From positions 54,064-118,063 of the forward strand of contig JBBACY010000004.1 in assembly GCA_041656735.1 (NCBI GenBank): a stretch of 64,000 nt of DNA, given 5' to 3'. This document shows positions 44,139 to 51,704 of the stretch, piece by piece. A model generated the notes under the pieces. That model was given only the letters and a program-made list of their open reading frames with translations, was not told where the DNA came from and did no database searches. Made by a program: the position numbers and the translations under genes. The DNA is from Perlabentimonas sp041656735. GTDB taxonomy: Bacteria; Bacteroidota; Bacteroidia; Bacteroidales; Tenuifilaceae. How positions within the stretch are numbered: the first letter of the stretch is position 1; every line of letters starts with the position of its first letter.

Positions 44139-45291
44139 ACCCGGCGCAATAATTATCGAAGGCCACGTTCAGGGTCTTTCAAATACCCGTTCGCTTGGCG
44201 AGGCGGGTATTCCGGTTTTTGTGGTGGATAAAACAAACTGCATTGCCCGTTACTCAAAGTACTGCGCTAAGTTTTTTCGTTGCCCCGATTTTGGAACGGA
44301 TGAATTTGCAACGTTTATGATTGAACTTGCACAAAAGGAAAATATACGTGGCTGGGTACTTATTCCATCTAACGACCATGCTGTTTACACCATCTCGAAA
44401 CACAAACAGCAACTTGAGAAATACTATAAGGTTATTACTCCGAGCCTTGATATAATTGAGAGTATTTACGATAAATCGAAGCTACTTCACATTGCACAGC
44501 GATGTGGTGTCGCCATACCCCAAACGCAGTACTTTACAAGCGCTAATGACAGTATCGGAAATATAACTTTTCCTGTTCTCACAAAGGGGCGGTTTGGATT
44601 ATCGTTTTACCAAACTCTTGGTAAAAAAGCTTTTTTGGCAAGTAATAAAACAGAGTTACAATCTCAGTTCGAGCTTATTCGCTCAAAGTACGATATAAGC
44701 AAAACTTTTACTCAGGAGCTTATTCCGTTCGATGGCACAAATAAAACCGTCTCGTTTACTGCCTTTTGCGTTAATGGCGAGGTGAAAACTCATTGGGCAG
44801 GCGTTAAGCTACGTGAGCATCCCATACAGTTTGGTACGGCAACCTTTGCCAAAAGCATTTATAGCGAAGACTGCCTGCAGCAATCAATTTTGCTACTCAG
44901 AGAATTAAACTATACCGGTGTGTGCGAGGTGGAGTACATTAAGGATCCGCGTGATCAGAAGTACAAGCTGATAGAGATAAATGCACGAACCTGGTTATGG
45001 GTTGGCTTAGCTAAAGCCTGCGGTGTTGATTATGCAAAGATTATATATGATTATGTAAATAATAGCAGTATTGATTATCCATCAAACTATATTGCTGATA
45101 AAGCTTGGATTAACCCCATAACCGACACGGTTTTTTCGCTGTTAGGGATACTAAAAGGGCTTGTTAGTCCTAGAGATTACCTCCAGAGTATTTTCAGGCA
45201 AAGTAAGGTAAACGCACTTTTCTCAAAGGGTGATTTAAAGCCAGGGTTTGCGTATTTCTATAAGAGTTTTAGCTTTTTAAAAAACAGATAG
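44128..45291 (+). CDS. ATP-grasp ligase, third of three (carbamoyl-phosphate-synthase-like)
   Basis: This 387-residue protein is of a different ATP-grasp type from the other two. The N-terminus AIIIEGHVQGLSNTRSLGEA, with the PVFVVDKTNCIARYSKYC strand and helix, is that of PylC/carbamoyl-phosphate-synthase-like proteins found in EPS loci. The grasp part has LLHIAQRCGVAIPQTQYF, FPVLTKGRFGLSFYQTLGKK, FTQELIPFDGTNKTVSFTAF and YTGVCEVEYIKDPRDQKYKL with IEINARTWLW as the metal site. Proteins with this start often join amino acids to sugars or build amino-acid-linked glycans. The next gene follows after one base. Confidence 0.83.
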   Translation: MSSKPGAIIIEGHVQGLSNTRSLGEAGIPVFVVDKTNCIARYSKYCAKFFRCPDFGTDEFATFMIELAQKENIRGWVLIPSNDHAVYTISKHKQQLEKYYKVITPSLDIIESIYDKSKLLHIAQRCGVAIPQTQYFTSANDSIGNITFPVLTKGRFGLSFYQTLGKKAFLASNKTELQSQFELIRSKYDISKTFTQELIPFDGTNKTVSFTAFCVNGEVKTHWAGVKLREHPIQFGTATFAKSIYSEDCLQQSILLLRELNYTGVCEVEYIKDPRDQKYKLIEINARTWLWVGLAKACGVDYAKIIYDYVNNSSIDYPSNYIADKAWINPITDTVFSLLGILKGLVSPRDYLQSIFRQSKVNALFSKGDLKPGFAYFYKSFSFLKNR

Positions 45292-45292
45292 T

Positions 45293-46303
45293 ATGAAAGT
45301 ATGGTTTGATATAACAAATACGCCTCAAGTACATTTTTTGTTAGCAATTTTAAGTGGCCTTCAAGAAAGAGGGTTTAGCGACTTCACTATAACTGCTAGG
45401 GATTTTTCGGAAACAACAAACCTGTTATCAAAACAAACTGATTTGCCATTTAACACTATTGGTCAACATAAGGGAAAGAATTTGTCTAAAAAGGCAATAG
45501 GTTTAATCTCAAGGTTTTTTGACATATATAGGTCAGTGCAAGGTTTTGATATCTCTTTATCCTGTGGCAGTGAAAGTGCTATTTGGTCGTCATTCTTAAA
45601 AGGTAAACGATCAATTGCATTTGGAGACAACGACTTAGCAAAACAATGGACATATGCATATTTTGTTTCAAAGGCACTTTTTCCTAGGAGTATACCAAAG
45701 AAAGTTTTAACTCGACAAGGTTTGTGGAGCAGTAAACTTTATCAGTATGATGGTTTAAAGGAACATGTGTATATAGCCAACTTTGTCCCCGACAAAAACT
45801 TTATTAGTTTGCTACCTTTTGACAACTATGTAGTTGTTAGGCCTGAAAACATACAGTCAAACTATGCATCGGGTGAGAGCAACATGTCAATTACACCTCG
45901 ACTTCTTAAATTGCTTCACGAAAAAGGAGAGAACATTCTATATCTACCAAGATACGAGACAGATCGCTTGTATGCAAAGGGAATTAAAAACATATATATA
46001 CCCACCCGTTCCGTAAATGGTCTAGATGCTTGCTATAACTCCAGGGGAGTTTTTACAGGGGCAGGCACATTTGCAAGAGAAGCAGCATGCTTAGGAGTAC
46101 CTTCTTTTTCGTTTTTTTTAGGCAAACAATTACTTGCTGTTGATAAGGGATTGGTTGAGCAAAATAAGATGTTTTTTTCACGAAATCCCGATGAGTTAGT
46201 GAAACACTTTATTTCGTCTAGTAATGCGGATGCTGATTTAAAGAAAGCATTTTCAGTAAATGACGAGGTTATTTCAAAAACAATAGAATTTATGTCTAGT
46301 TAG
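45293..46303 (+). CDS. DUF354 domain protein (GT-B-like)
   Basis: This 336-residue protein starts KVWFDITNTPQVHFLLAIL and continues FTITARDFSETTNLL, LSCGSESAIWSSFLKGKRSI, AFGDNDLAKQW and VFTGAGTFAREAACLGVPSF near 265. This is the DUF354 pattern, with a UDP-glycosyltransferase/2-epimerase-like double Rossmann fold. It is common in archaeal and bacterial surface-glycan loci. The late G.G....EA...G.P.. loop would bind a nucleotide-sugar diphosphate. Whether it is a transferase or an epimerase is unknown. It ends the tightly packed part of the locus. Confidence 0.78.
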   Translation: MKVWFDITNTPQVHFLLAILSGLQERGFSDFTITARDFSETTNLLSKQTDLPFNTIGQHKGKNLSKKAIGLISRFFDIYRSVQGFDISLSCGSESAIWSSFLKGKRSIAFGDNDLAKQWTYAYFVSKALFPRSIPKKVLTRQGLWSSKLYQYDGLKEHVYIANFVPDKNFISLLPFDNYVVVRPENIQSNYASGESNMSITPRLLKLLHEKGENILYLPRYETDRLYAKGIKNIYIPTRSVNGLDACYNSRGVFTGAGTFAREAACLGVPSFSFFLGKQLLAVDKGLVEQNKMFFSRNPDELVKHFISSSNADADLKKAFSVNDEVISKTIEFMSS

Positions 46304-46440
46304 TTTGAAATGGTTTGTCGTTTTAAAAATATTATAGTAAACATCAAAGATACTCCTGTCTGGTTTAATTAAGAAACACCCCACACAGCGCAAAAGGGGA
46401 AACAAAAAAGCCTGATTGTCAGTACAACTTTAGGTAAGTT

Positions 46441-46600
46441 AACAGTTAAAAACTAAAAACTAAAAACTAAAAGTGAAAAGTTAACAGCTAAAAACTAAAA
46501 ATTGAGGTTGAGCTTAAGGGCCTGCCTGCCGAAGGCAGGTTGAGGGTTGTGAGATAAGAGTTAAAAATTTTTCACTTTTCGTTTTTTCTATACCACTTAC
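46441..46600. repeat. Heptamer tract with embedded micro-palindrome
   Basis: Seven-base units CAGTTAA, AAACTAA, AAGTGAA and AAGTTAA run from about 46439 to 46500. A GGTTGAG part follows, with the 19-base palindrome CCTGCCTGCCGAAGGCAGG at 46521-46539. The 46304-46631 gap has no gene. Confidence 0.85.
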
Positions 46601-46631
46601 TTTACATCAACATATCAAAAAACAGCAATAT

Positions 46632-47792
46632 ATGAAAATCATCTCCGTAGTAGGCGCTCGCCCAAATTTTATGAAGGTAGCCCCTTTAGTACACGCCATA
46701 ATCGACTATAACACCAAGGCAGCCATTACCGGCAAGCAGGATATTGAGCATATACTTGTTCATACCGGTCAGCACTACGACGACCGCATGTCGAAAGCAT
46801 TTTTTGAGGCATTAAATATCCCCGAGGCAGATATAAACTTGGGTATTGGCTCTGGAACCCATGCCGAGCAGGTTGGCAACTCAATGATTGCCCTTGAGCG
46901 TGTTTTTATGAAAGAGATGCCCGATTGGGTAGTAATTTTTGGTGATGTTAATGCGACAATGGCAGCCACAGTTGCAGCCAAAAAGCTTCATATAAAGGTA
47001 TGCCATGTGGAAGCTGGTCTGCGTTCGTTCGACGAGAAAATGCCAGAGGAGATTAACAGGCTCGTTACGGACCGTTTATCCGATTTGCTGCTAACCCCCG
47101 ATAGATTGTCCATTGAAAATCTGGAAAAGGAGGGAGTTTCCCATAACAAGATAAGGTTTGTGGGGAATATCATGATTGATACCCTTGAGGCAAATCGGGA
47201 AAAGGCTGAGAGAATACCAGTTAAAGATATTTTAGCGAATAATATCTTGACAGGTCAACAGCCCGAATTAGCTGACACATTTGCCCTAATGACCATGCAC
47301 CGCCCATCAAATGTTGACAAAAAAGAAGTGCTTGAACCAATTATCCGGTTTCTTTTAGATGAGGTAACTAAGGATATGCCCCTTATTTGGCCAGTGCACC
47401 CAAGAACTCAAAAACAGCTGCAGCAATTTGGTTTATGGGATGAGGTGCTTGCTAACGATCGGCTTATCCTACTCCACCCATTAGGTTATCATGAAATGCT
47501 GAAACTGAATATGCAGGCTACCATAATGTTAACCGATAGCGGTGGATTACAAGAAGAATGCACCGTGTTGGGTACTCCCTGTTTAACGTTACGCTGGAAT
47601 ACCGAACGCCCAATTACCTTGCGCGAATATGGTGGCGCATCGGTTTTGGTTGGCAACAATATCAAAAAGATAAGAGAGGAATACCAGTCAACAATAAAAT
47701 TGCGCAGAAAACCCCAGCGACCAGAACTATGGGATGGCAAAACAGCGGGGAGATGTTTGAAAGAAATATTGAATTATTATAGGGAAATTTGA
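46632..47792 (+). CDS. wecB: UDP-N-acetylglucosamine 2-epimerase (non-hydrolysing)
   Basis: This enzyme makes UDP-ManNAc from UDP-GlcNAc for the polysaccharide. The 386-residue protein has VVGARPNFMKVAPLV at 5-19, VHTGQHYDDRMS, VIFGDVNATMAATVAA, CHVEAGLRSFDEKMPEEINR, MTMHRPSNVD and LTDSGGLQEECTVLGTPCLT, LRWNTERP. The LRSFDEKMPEE and SGGLQEE forms mark WecB itself, in contrast to the FnlC-type gene at 29933. It is flanked by long repeat tracts on both sides, so it may have its own promoter. Confidence 0.92.
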   Translation: MKIISVVGARPNFMKVAPLVHAIIDYNTKAAITGKQDIEHILVHTGQHYDDRMSKAFFEALNIPEADINLGIGSGTHAEQVGNSMIALERVFMKEMPDWVVIFGDVNATMAATVAAKKLHIKVCHVEAGLRSFDEKMPEEINRLVTDRLSDLLLTPDRLSIENLEKEGVSHNKIRFVGNIMIDTLEANREKAERIPVKDILANNILTGQQPELADTFALMTMHRPSNVDKKEVLEPIIRFLLDEVTKDMPLIWPVHPRTQKQLQQFGLWDEVLANDRLILLHPLGYHEMLKLNMQATIMLTDSGGLQEECTVLGTPCLTLRWNTERPITLREYGGASVLVGNNIKKIREEYQSTIKLRRKPQRPELWDGKTAGRCLKEILNYYREI

Positions 47793-47799
47793 TTTAAGA

Positions 47800-48480
47800 A
47801 CTAACAGCTAAAAACTAAAAACTGAAAGTTAAAAACTAAAAGTGAAAAACTAAAAACTAACAACTAAAAGTGAAAAGTTAAAAGTTAAAAACTAAAAACT
47901 AAAAGTGAAAAACTAAAAGTGAAAAGTTAAGAGCCAATAGCCAACTGCTAACCGCTTCCCTTCCCGTCATTGCGATTTTCCATTGCGTCATTGCGGACTT
48001 TCCCACGTCATTGCGATGAGGAACGAAGAAGCAACCTTAGCGAAGCGAAGGACGGCGAAGCCAATCTCTCCTTCTGCAATAAAAGCACCCTAAAACCGTA
48101 AGTGATTAAAAACTAAAAACTGAAAGTTAAAAACTAAAAGTGAAAAACTAAAAACTAAAAGTGAAAAACTAAAAGTTAAAAGTTAAGAGCCAATAGCCAA
48201 CTGCCAACCGCTTCCCTTCCCGTCATTGCGATTTTCCATTGCGTCATTGCGGACTTTCCTACGTCATTGCGATGAGGAACGAAGAAGCAACCGTAGCGAA
48301 GTGAAGCACGGCGAAGCCAATCTTTCCTTCTGCAATAAAAGCACCCTAAAACCGTAAGTAATTGAAAACTAAAAGTTAAAAACTAAAAACTAACAGTTAA
48401 AAACTAACAGTTAGGAGTTAAATGTTGACATTGAGAGTTAAAAACTTTTCACTTTTAGTTTTTCACTATTAACTTAAAAA
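47800..48480. repeat. Heptamer tracts with two copies of a 256-base unit
   Basis: AACTAAA/AGTGAAA/AGTTAAA heptamers alternate with REP-like blocks (CCCGTCATTGCGATTTTCC, CGTCATTGCGATGAGGAACG, GAAGGACGGCGAAGCCAATC). A block starting at 47955 is repeated with few changes at 48211. A third, partial copy starts near 51434. The 47793-48482 gap has no gene. Confidence 0.9.
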
Positions 48481-48482
48481 AA

Positions 48483-49451
48483 ATGGACTTCACCCTAAAA
48501 GCATACAAAAATCTACTACAAACCCTCAAAAACAAGGGCTATCCGTTTATTACCTTTCACGATTACCTTACCCAAACCCGCAACCCGAAACTCGAAACTC
48601 GCAACCCTCAACCCACAACCCGTAACTCGCAACCCGTAACCCGTAACCCGCAACCCACAACCCGTAACCCGCAACTAATCCTCCTCCGCCACGATGTTGA
48701 CCTCCTTCCCCAAAACTCATTGGCTACCGCCAAAATAGAGCACGAGCTGGGAATTAAAGGCAGTTACTACTTTAGAATGGTGCCCGAAAGTTATGATATT
48801 GATATAATAAGACAGATTGCCGAATTGGGACACGAGGTGGGATATCACTATGAGACGATGGATACGGCTTCTTCACGTCATCGCGAGCGTACTCTGCAAA
48901 GCGATCTAAACAAAGAGGAAATTAAAGATTGCTTCGTCACAAAAAGCGCTCCTCGCAATGACGGGATGAAGAAGGATGAGCTGATTGATGCTGCGTACCA
49001 ACAGTTTTGTGAGAATCTTGAGGAGTTCCGTCAGATTGCTGATGTTAAAACCATTTGTATGCATGGCAGTCCACGCTCAAAGTACGATAACCGCGATATA
49101 TGGACAAAGTACAGCTATAGGGAGCTGGGAATAATTGGCGAGCCCTACTTCGATATCAATTTTGATGATTTCTTCTACCTAACCGATACCGGTCGCCGTT
49201 GGGATGGCCATAGGGTTAGCATTCGCGATAAGATGCCCCAGCAGGGGCAGTGGGATAGGGAGGGTTTAACCTTCCGCTCAACAAAGGATATTATTAAAGC
49301 CGCAAACCAGGAACGCCTCCCCAACCAAATTATGATTACCGTCCATCCACAGCGCTGGAGCAATTCACTTTTTAGCTGGACAACCGAATTGATATTACAA
49401 AACGTAAAGAATATTGTAAAAAGAATTATTGTTAGGAAAAATAAGGGTTAA
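48483..49451 (+). CDS. Polysaccharide-deacetylase-like protein carrying two in-frame repeat insertions
   Basis: This 322-residue protein begins MDFTLKAYKNLLQTLKNKGY and has the NodB-type metal motif LLRHDVDLLP (residues about 67-76). It continues GSYYFRMVPESYD, AELGHEVGYHYETMD and, late in the protein, ICMHGSP and MITVHPQRW, which fit a divergent polysaccharide deacetylase. Residues about 30-64 are a 7-residue repeat of the TRNPQPT type encoded by CAACCCG heptamers. Residues about 131-161 are encoded by an 88-base REP element. Both are in frame. Removing them leaves a normal family layout of about 255 residues. Confidence 0.8.
   Translation: MDFTLKAYKNLLQTLKNKGYPFITFHDYLTQTRNPKLETRNPQPTTRNSQPVTRNPQPTTRNPQLILLRHDVDLLPQNSLATAKIEHELGIKGSYYFRMVPESYDIDIIRQIAELGHEVGYHYETMDTASSRHRERTLQSDLNKEEIKDCFVTKSAPRNDGMKKDELIDAAYQQFCENLEEFRQIADVKTICMHGSPRSKYDNRDIWTKYSYRELGIIGEPYFDINFDDFFYLTDTGRRWDGHRVSIRDKMPQQGQWDREGLTFRSTKDIIKAANQERLPNQIMITVHPQRWSNSLFSWTTELILQNVKNIVKRIIVRKNKG
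48571..48676 (+). repeat. CAACCCG-type heptamer tract inside the deacetylase-like gene
   Basis: About 15 heptamers (CAACCCG, CAACCCA, TAACCCG, TAACTCG) lie between the FHDYL and ILLRHDVD codons. The same heptamers fill intergenic DNA at 63547-64000. Confidence 0.9.
48876..48963 (+). repeat. REP-like element inside the deacetylase-like gene
   Basis: It begins CGTCATCGCGAGCGTACT and ends CTCGCAATGACG, with AAGCGATCT and AGATTGCTTCGTCAC inside. It is the same family as the intergenic copies at 49671 and 49922. Confidence 0.88.
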
Positions 49452-50167
49452 GAACTGAAACCTAAAAGTTAAAAGTTAACAGTTAAAAACTGAAAACTAA
49501 AAGCTAAAAGTTAAAAACTAAAAGTGAAAAACTAAGAGTTGAGAGTTAAATGAAGGAGTCTGTTTTAAGGGATAAGAGTTGAGAACTAAGAGTTAAGAAC
49601 TAATAACTAAGAGTTAAAAGTTTCTCTTCGACATTGCTCTCTTCCCTTCTCGTCATTGCGTACTTTCCCTCCCGTCATTGCGAGAAACGAAGTGACGAAG
49701 CAATCTTTCATTCCTACATAACCTCCGTCATTGCGATCCCGACGTCCTTTGTCGGGAGAAGCAACCGTAGCGAAGCGAAGGACGGCGAAGCCAATCTTTC
49801 CATCCGCACTAAAGGTGCTTCACAGCCTTAAATAATTGAGAACTAATAGTTAAGAACTAATAGTTAAAAGTTTCTCTCCGTCATTGCGCACTTTTCCCTC
49901 CCGTCATTGCGCACTTTCCCTCCCGTCATTGCGAGAAACGAAGTGACGAAGCAATCTTTCATTCCTACATAACCTCCGTCATTGCGATCCCGGCGTACTT
50001 TGTCGGGAGAAGCAACCGTAGCGAAGCGAAGGACGGCGAAGCCAATCTTTCCATCCGCACTAAAGGTGCTTCACAGCCTTAAATAATTGAGAACTAATAG
50101 TTAAAAACTAAAAACTAACAACTAACAACTAAAAGTTAACAGTTAAAAACTAAAAGTGAAGAGTTAA
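49452..50167. repeat. Heptamer tracts with two copies of a 251-base unit
   Basis: AGTTAAA/AACTAAA/GAACTAA/TAGTTAA heptamers alternate with a REP-rich block. The block at 49671 (CCCGTCATTGCGAGAAACG) is repeated at 49922 with few differences. There is no gene in the 716-base gap apart from the remnant at 49550. Confidence 0.9.
49550..49580 (+). pseudogene. Relic of the 5' end of a four-helix-bundle gene
   Basis: ATGAAGGAGTCTGTTTTAAG followed by GGATAAGAGTT matches the first 31 bases of the gene at 50168 with few changes (MKESVLRDKS against MKGSILRDKS), including the AGTTAA before the ATG. Heptamer sequence then takes over directly. Confidence 0.75.
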
Positions 50168-50521
50168 ATGAAGGGGTCGATTTTAAGGGATAAAAGTTAT
50201 CAGTTTGCAATTCGGATTGTTAAGCTAGCACAGCGGTTGCAAAACGAAAAGAAAGAGTACGTGCTTAGTAAACAATTGTTGCGAAGCGGTACGGCCGTTG
50301 GGGCACTATTACGGGAGGCTGAGTTTGGACAAAGCAAAGCCGATTATATTCATAAATTCTCCATTGCGCTAAAAGAGGCAAACGAAACAGAGTATTGGCT
50401 ATGCTTACTAAACGATACCGATTATATTGATGGCGAAGAGTTTAATCAAATGCAAACTATTTGTAAGGAGCTAATTGCAATGCTTGTTGCATCAATTAAA
50501 ACGCTTAAACAAAAACTTTGA
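50168..50521 (+). CDS. Four-helix-bundle protein, divergent subfamily
   Basis: This 117-residue protein starts MKGSILRDKSYQFAIRIVKL and has LSKQLLRSGTAVGALLREAE, FGQSKADYIHKFSIALKEAN and ETEYWLCLLNDTDYI. This is a second branch of the PF05635/TIGR02436 family, distinct from the copies at 22093 and 29503. The start lies in a heptamer tract, and heptamers resume one base after the stop. A 26-base direct repeat flanks it at 50131-50156 and 50569-50594. A relic of the same gene start is at 49550. No rRNA or reverse transcriptase is near. Confidence 0.88.
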   Translation: MKGSILRDKSYQFAIRIVKLAQRLQNEKKEYVLSKQLLRSGTAVGALLREAEFGQSKADYIHKFSIALKEANETEYWLCLLNDTDYIDGEEFNQMQTICKELIAMLVASIKTLKQKL

Positions 50522-50626
50522 GAACTAACAGTTAAAAGTTAAGAACTAAAAGTTAAGAACTAAAAGTTAAAAGTTAACAGTTAAAAACTAAGAGCCAAAC
50601 GCCAATAGCCAACTGCCAATAGCCAA
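50521..50626. repeat. Heptamer tract (GAACTAA, AGTTAAA, then GCCAATA/GCCAACT)
   Basis: Period-7 sequence begins at the stop of the four-helix-bundle gene and changes into GCCAA-type heptamers at about 50593. Confidence 0.88.
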
Positions 50627-50647
50627 AGAAAAGGCGGAGCAGAATAT

Positions 50648-50681
50648 TTTGAAACGAGTTTACTAAATATTCGTATATTTG
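50648..50681 (+). promoter_or_regulatory. Promoter of the toxin-antitoxin pair
   Basis: TTTG at 50648-50651, a 22-base spacer and TATATTTG at 50674-50681 match the Bacteroidota consensus. The start point would be near 50686, some 11 bases before the preferred ATG at 50697. Confidence 0.6.
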
Positions 50682-50696
50682 CATAAAGAGAAGAAT

Positions 50697-50936
50697 ATGC
50701 AAACCATTAGATTAAGAATAAACGACAAAATTTACGATAAGCTAATATGGTTATTAAGTAAATTTGGCAAGGACGAGATTGAAATCATTCCTGAAAATGA
50801 TGAATTTATTAAGAATCAAAAATATTTAAATTCAGAACTCAATGAGATTATTCAGGGAGAAGCAAAATTTGTAGACATTAACAATGTCAATGAAAGGCTA
50901 GAAACAATTATTGCTAGGAATGAAAATACTATTTAA
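50697..50936 (+). CDS. Antitoxin-like small protein
   Basis: The 79-residue protein starts MQTIRLRINDKIYDKLIWLL, a ribbon-helix-helix-like DNA-binding start. It is followed by KFGKDEIEIIPEN and an acidic tail INNVNERLETIIARNE that would cover the toxin. This layout is common for antitoxins in front of ParE/RelE genes. An ATG 18 bases upstream at 50679 overlaps the -7 promoter box, so the inner start is preferred. The next reading frame starts 17 bases before its stop. As the toxin is broken by a stop, this may be an orphan antitoxin. Confidence 0.7.
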   Translation: MQTIRLRINDKIYDKLIWLLSKFGKDEIEIIPENDEFIKNQKYLNSELNEIIQGEAKFVDINNVNERLETIIARNENTI

Positions 50937-51201
50937 AGAATCATTTCTTAAACGGTTAGAAAATCAAATAGAATACATCTCATCAGACAGTCCTAAAAGA
51001 GCACGAAAAATTTAAAATGACTTACTAAACCGTATAAAAGAAATTACAGCAAACCCTTATAAATACAGAAAATCAATATATTTTGAAGATTCACATATTA
51101 GGGATCTACTTTTTAAGGGGTACACAGTTGTCTTTAGAATTAATGAAAATCAAATTGAAGTTTTTGGTCTTGTAAAATATCAAAAAGATCCAACCGATTA
51201 A
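50920..51201 (+). pseudogene. ParE/RelE-family toxin with an internal stop codon
   Basis: From the ATG at 50920 the frame reads MKILFKESFLKRLENQIEYI, SSDSPKRARKI, then TAA at 51013-51015. It continues NDLLNRIKEITANPYKYRKS, YFEDSHIRDLLFKGYTVVFR and NENQIEVFGLVKYQKDP. Without the stop this is a complete 93-residue ParE/RelE toxin with the usual A.K...L...I..L..NP and R.L....Y...F sequence. A single base change (AAA to TAA) explains the stop. It overlaps the antitoxin by 17 bases. Confidence 0.75.
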
Positions 51202-51221
51202 CAAAACTAATGTTTGCAACA

Positions 51222-51640
51222 TGCAAACTTCCCCCACGACATTCCGATTTTTCATTCCGTCATTCCGAACTTTTCCACGTCATTGCGATGAGGAACGAAG
51301 AAGCCAATTTTTTCTTCTGCAATAAAAGTACCATCAACCGTAAGTCATTGAAAACTAAAAACTAAAAGTGAAAAACTAAAAACTAAAAGTGAAAAACTAA
51401 AAGTGAAAAGTTAAAAGCCAATAGCCAACTGCCAACCGCTTCCCTTCCCGTCATTGCAATCTTCCATTCCGTTATTGCGATGAGGAACGAAGAAGCCAAT
51501 TTTTTCTTTCGCAATTAAAGTGCCTCATAAAGCGTGTAGATAAACAGATTAGCTTCGCTGAGCTCGTCCTTTGTACTCGGTTGCTTCGTCAGAAAGTACG
51601 CTGTCTCGCAATGACGGAAAAGAAACTTACCTCTTACCTC
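51222..51640. repeat. REP-like blocks and heptamer tracts
   Basis: It has a partial third copy of the 256-base unit (from about 51434), AACTAAA/AGTGAAA heptamers at about 51350-51415, and CGTCATTGCGATGAGGAACG-type blocks. There is no gene in the 51202-51704 gap. Confidence 0.85.
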
Positions 51641-51649
51641 TTACTACTA

Positions 51650-51697
51650 AAAAAATCCCTTGCTATCTTCGTTATGAAGATTAGCAAGGGATTTTTT
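51650..51697 (-). terminator. Terminator of the giant surface-protein gene
   Basis: A long hairpin (TCCCTTGCTA ... TAGCAAGGGA, with an inner TCTTC/GAAGA stem and one bulge) is flanked by six A and six T. It starts eight bases after the stop codon and could end transcripts from both sides. Confidence 0.85.
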
Positions 51698-51704
51698 ATT
51701 TTCC

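Noticed and set aside
22093..50521. Diversity-generating retroelement (four-helix-bundle proteins as Avd)
   Set aside because: No reverse transcriptase, no template/variable repeat pair and no C-type-lectin target were seen. The simple repeats do not show adenine-specific variation.
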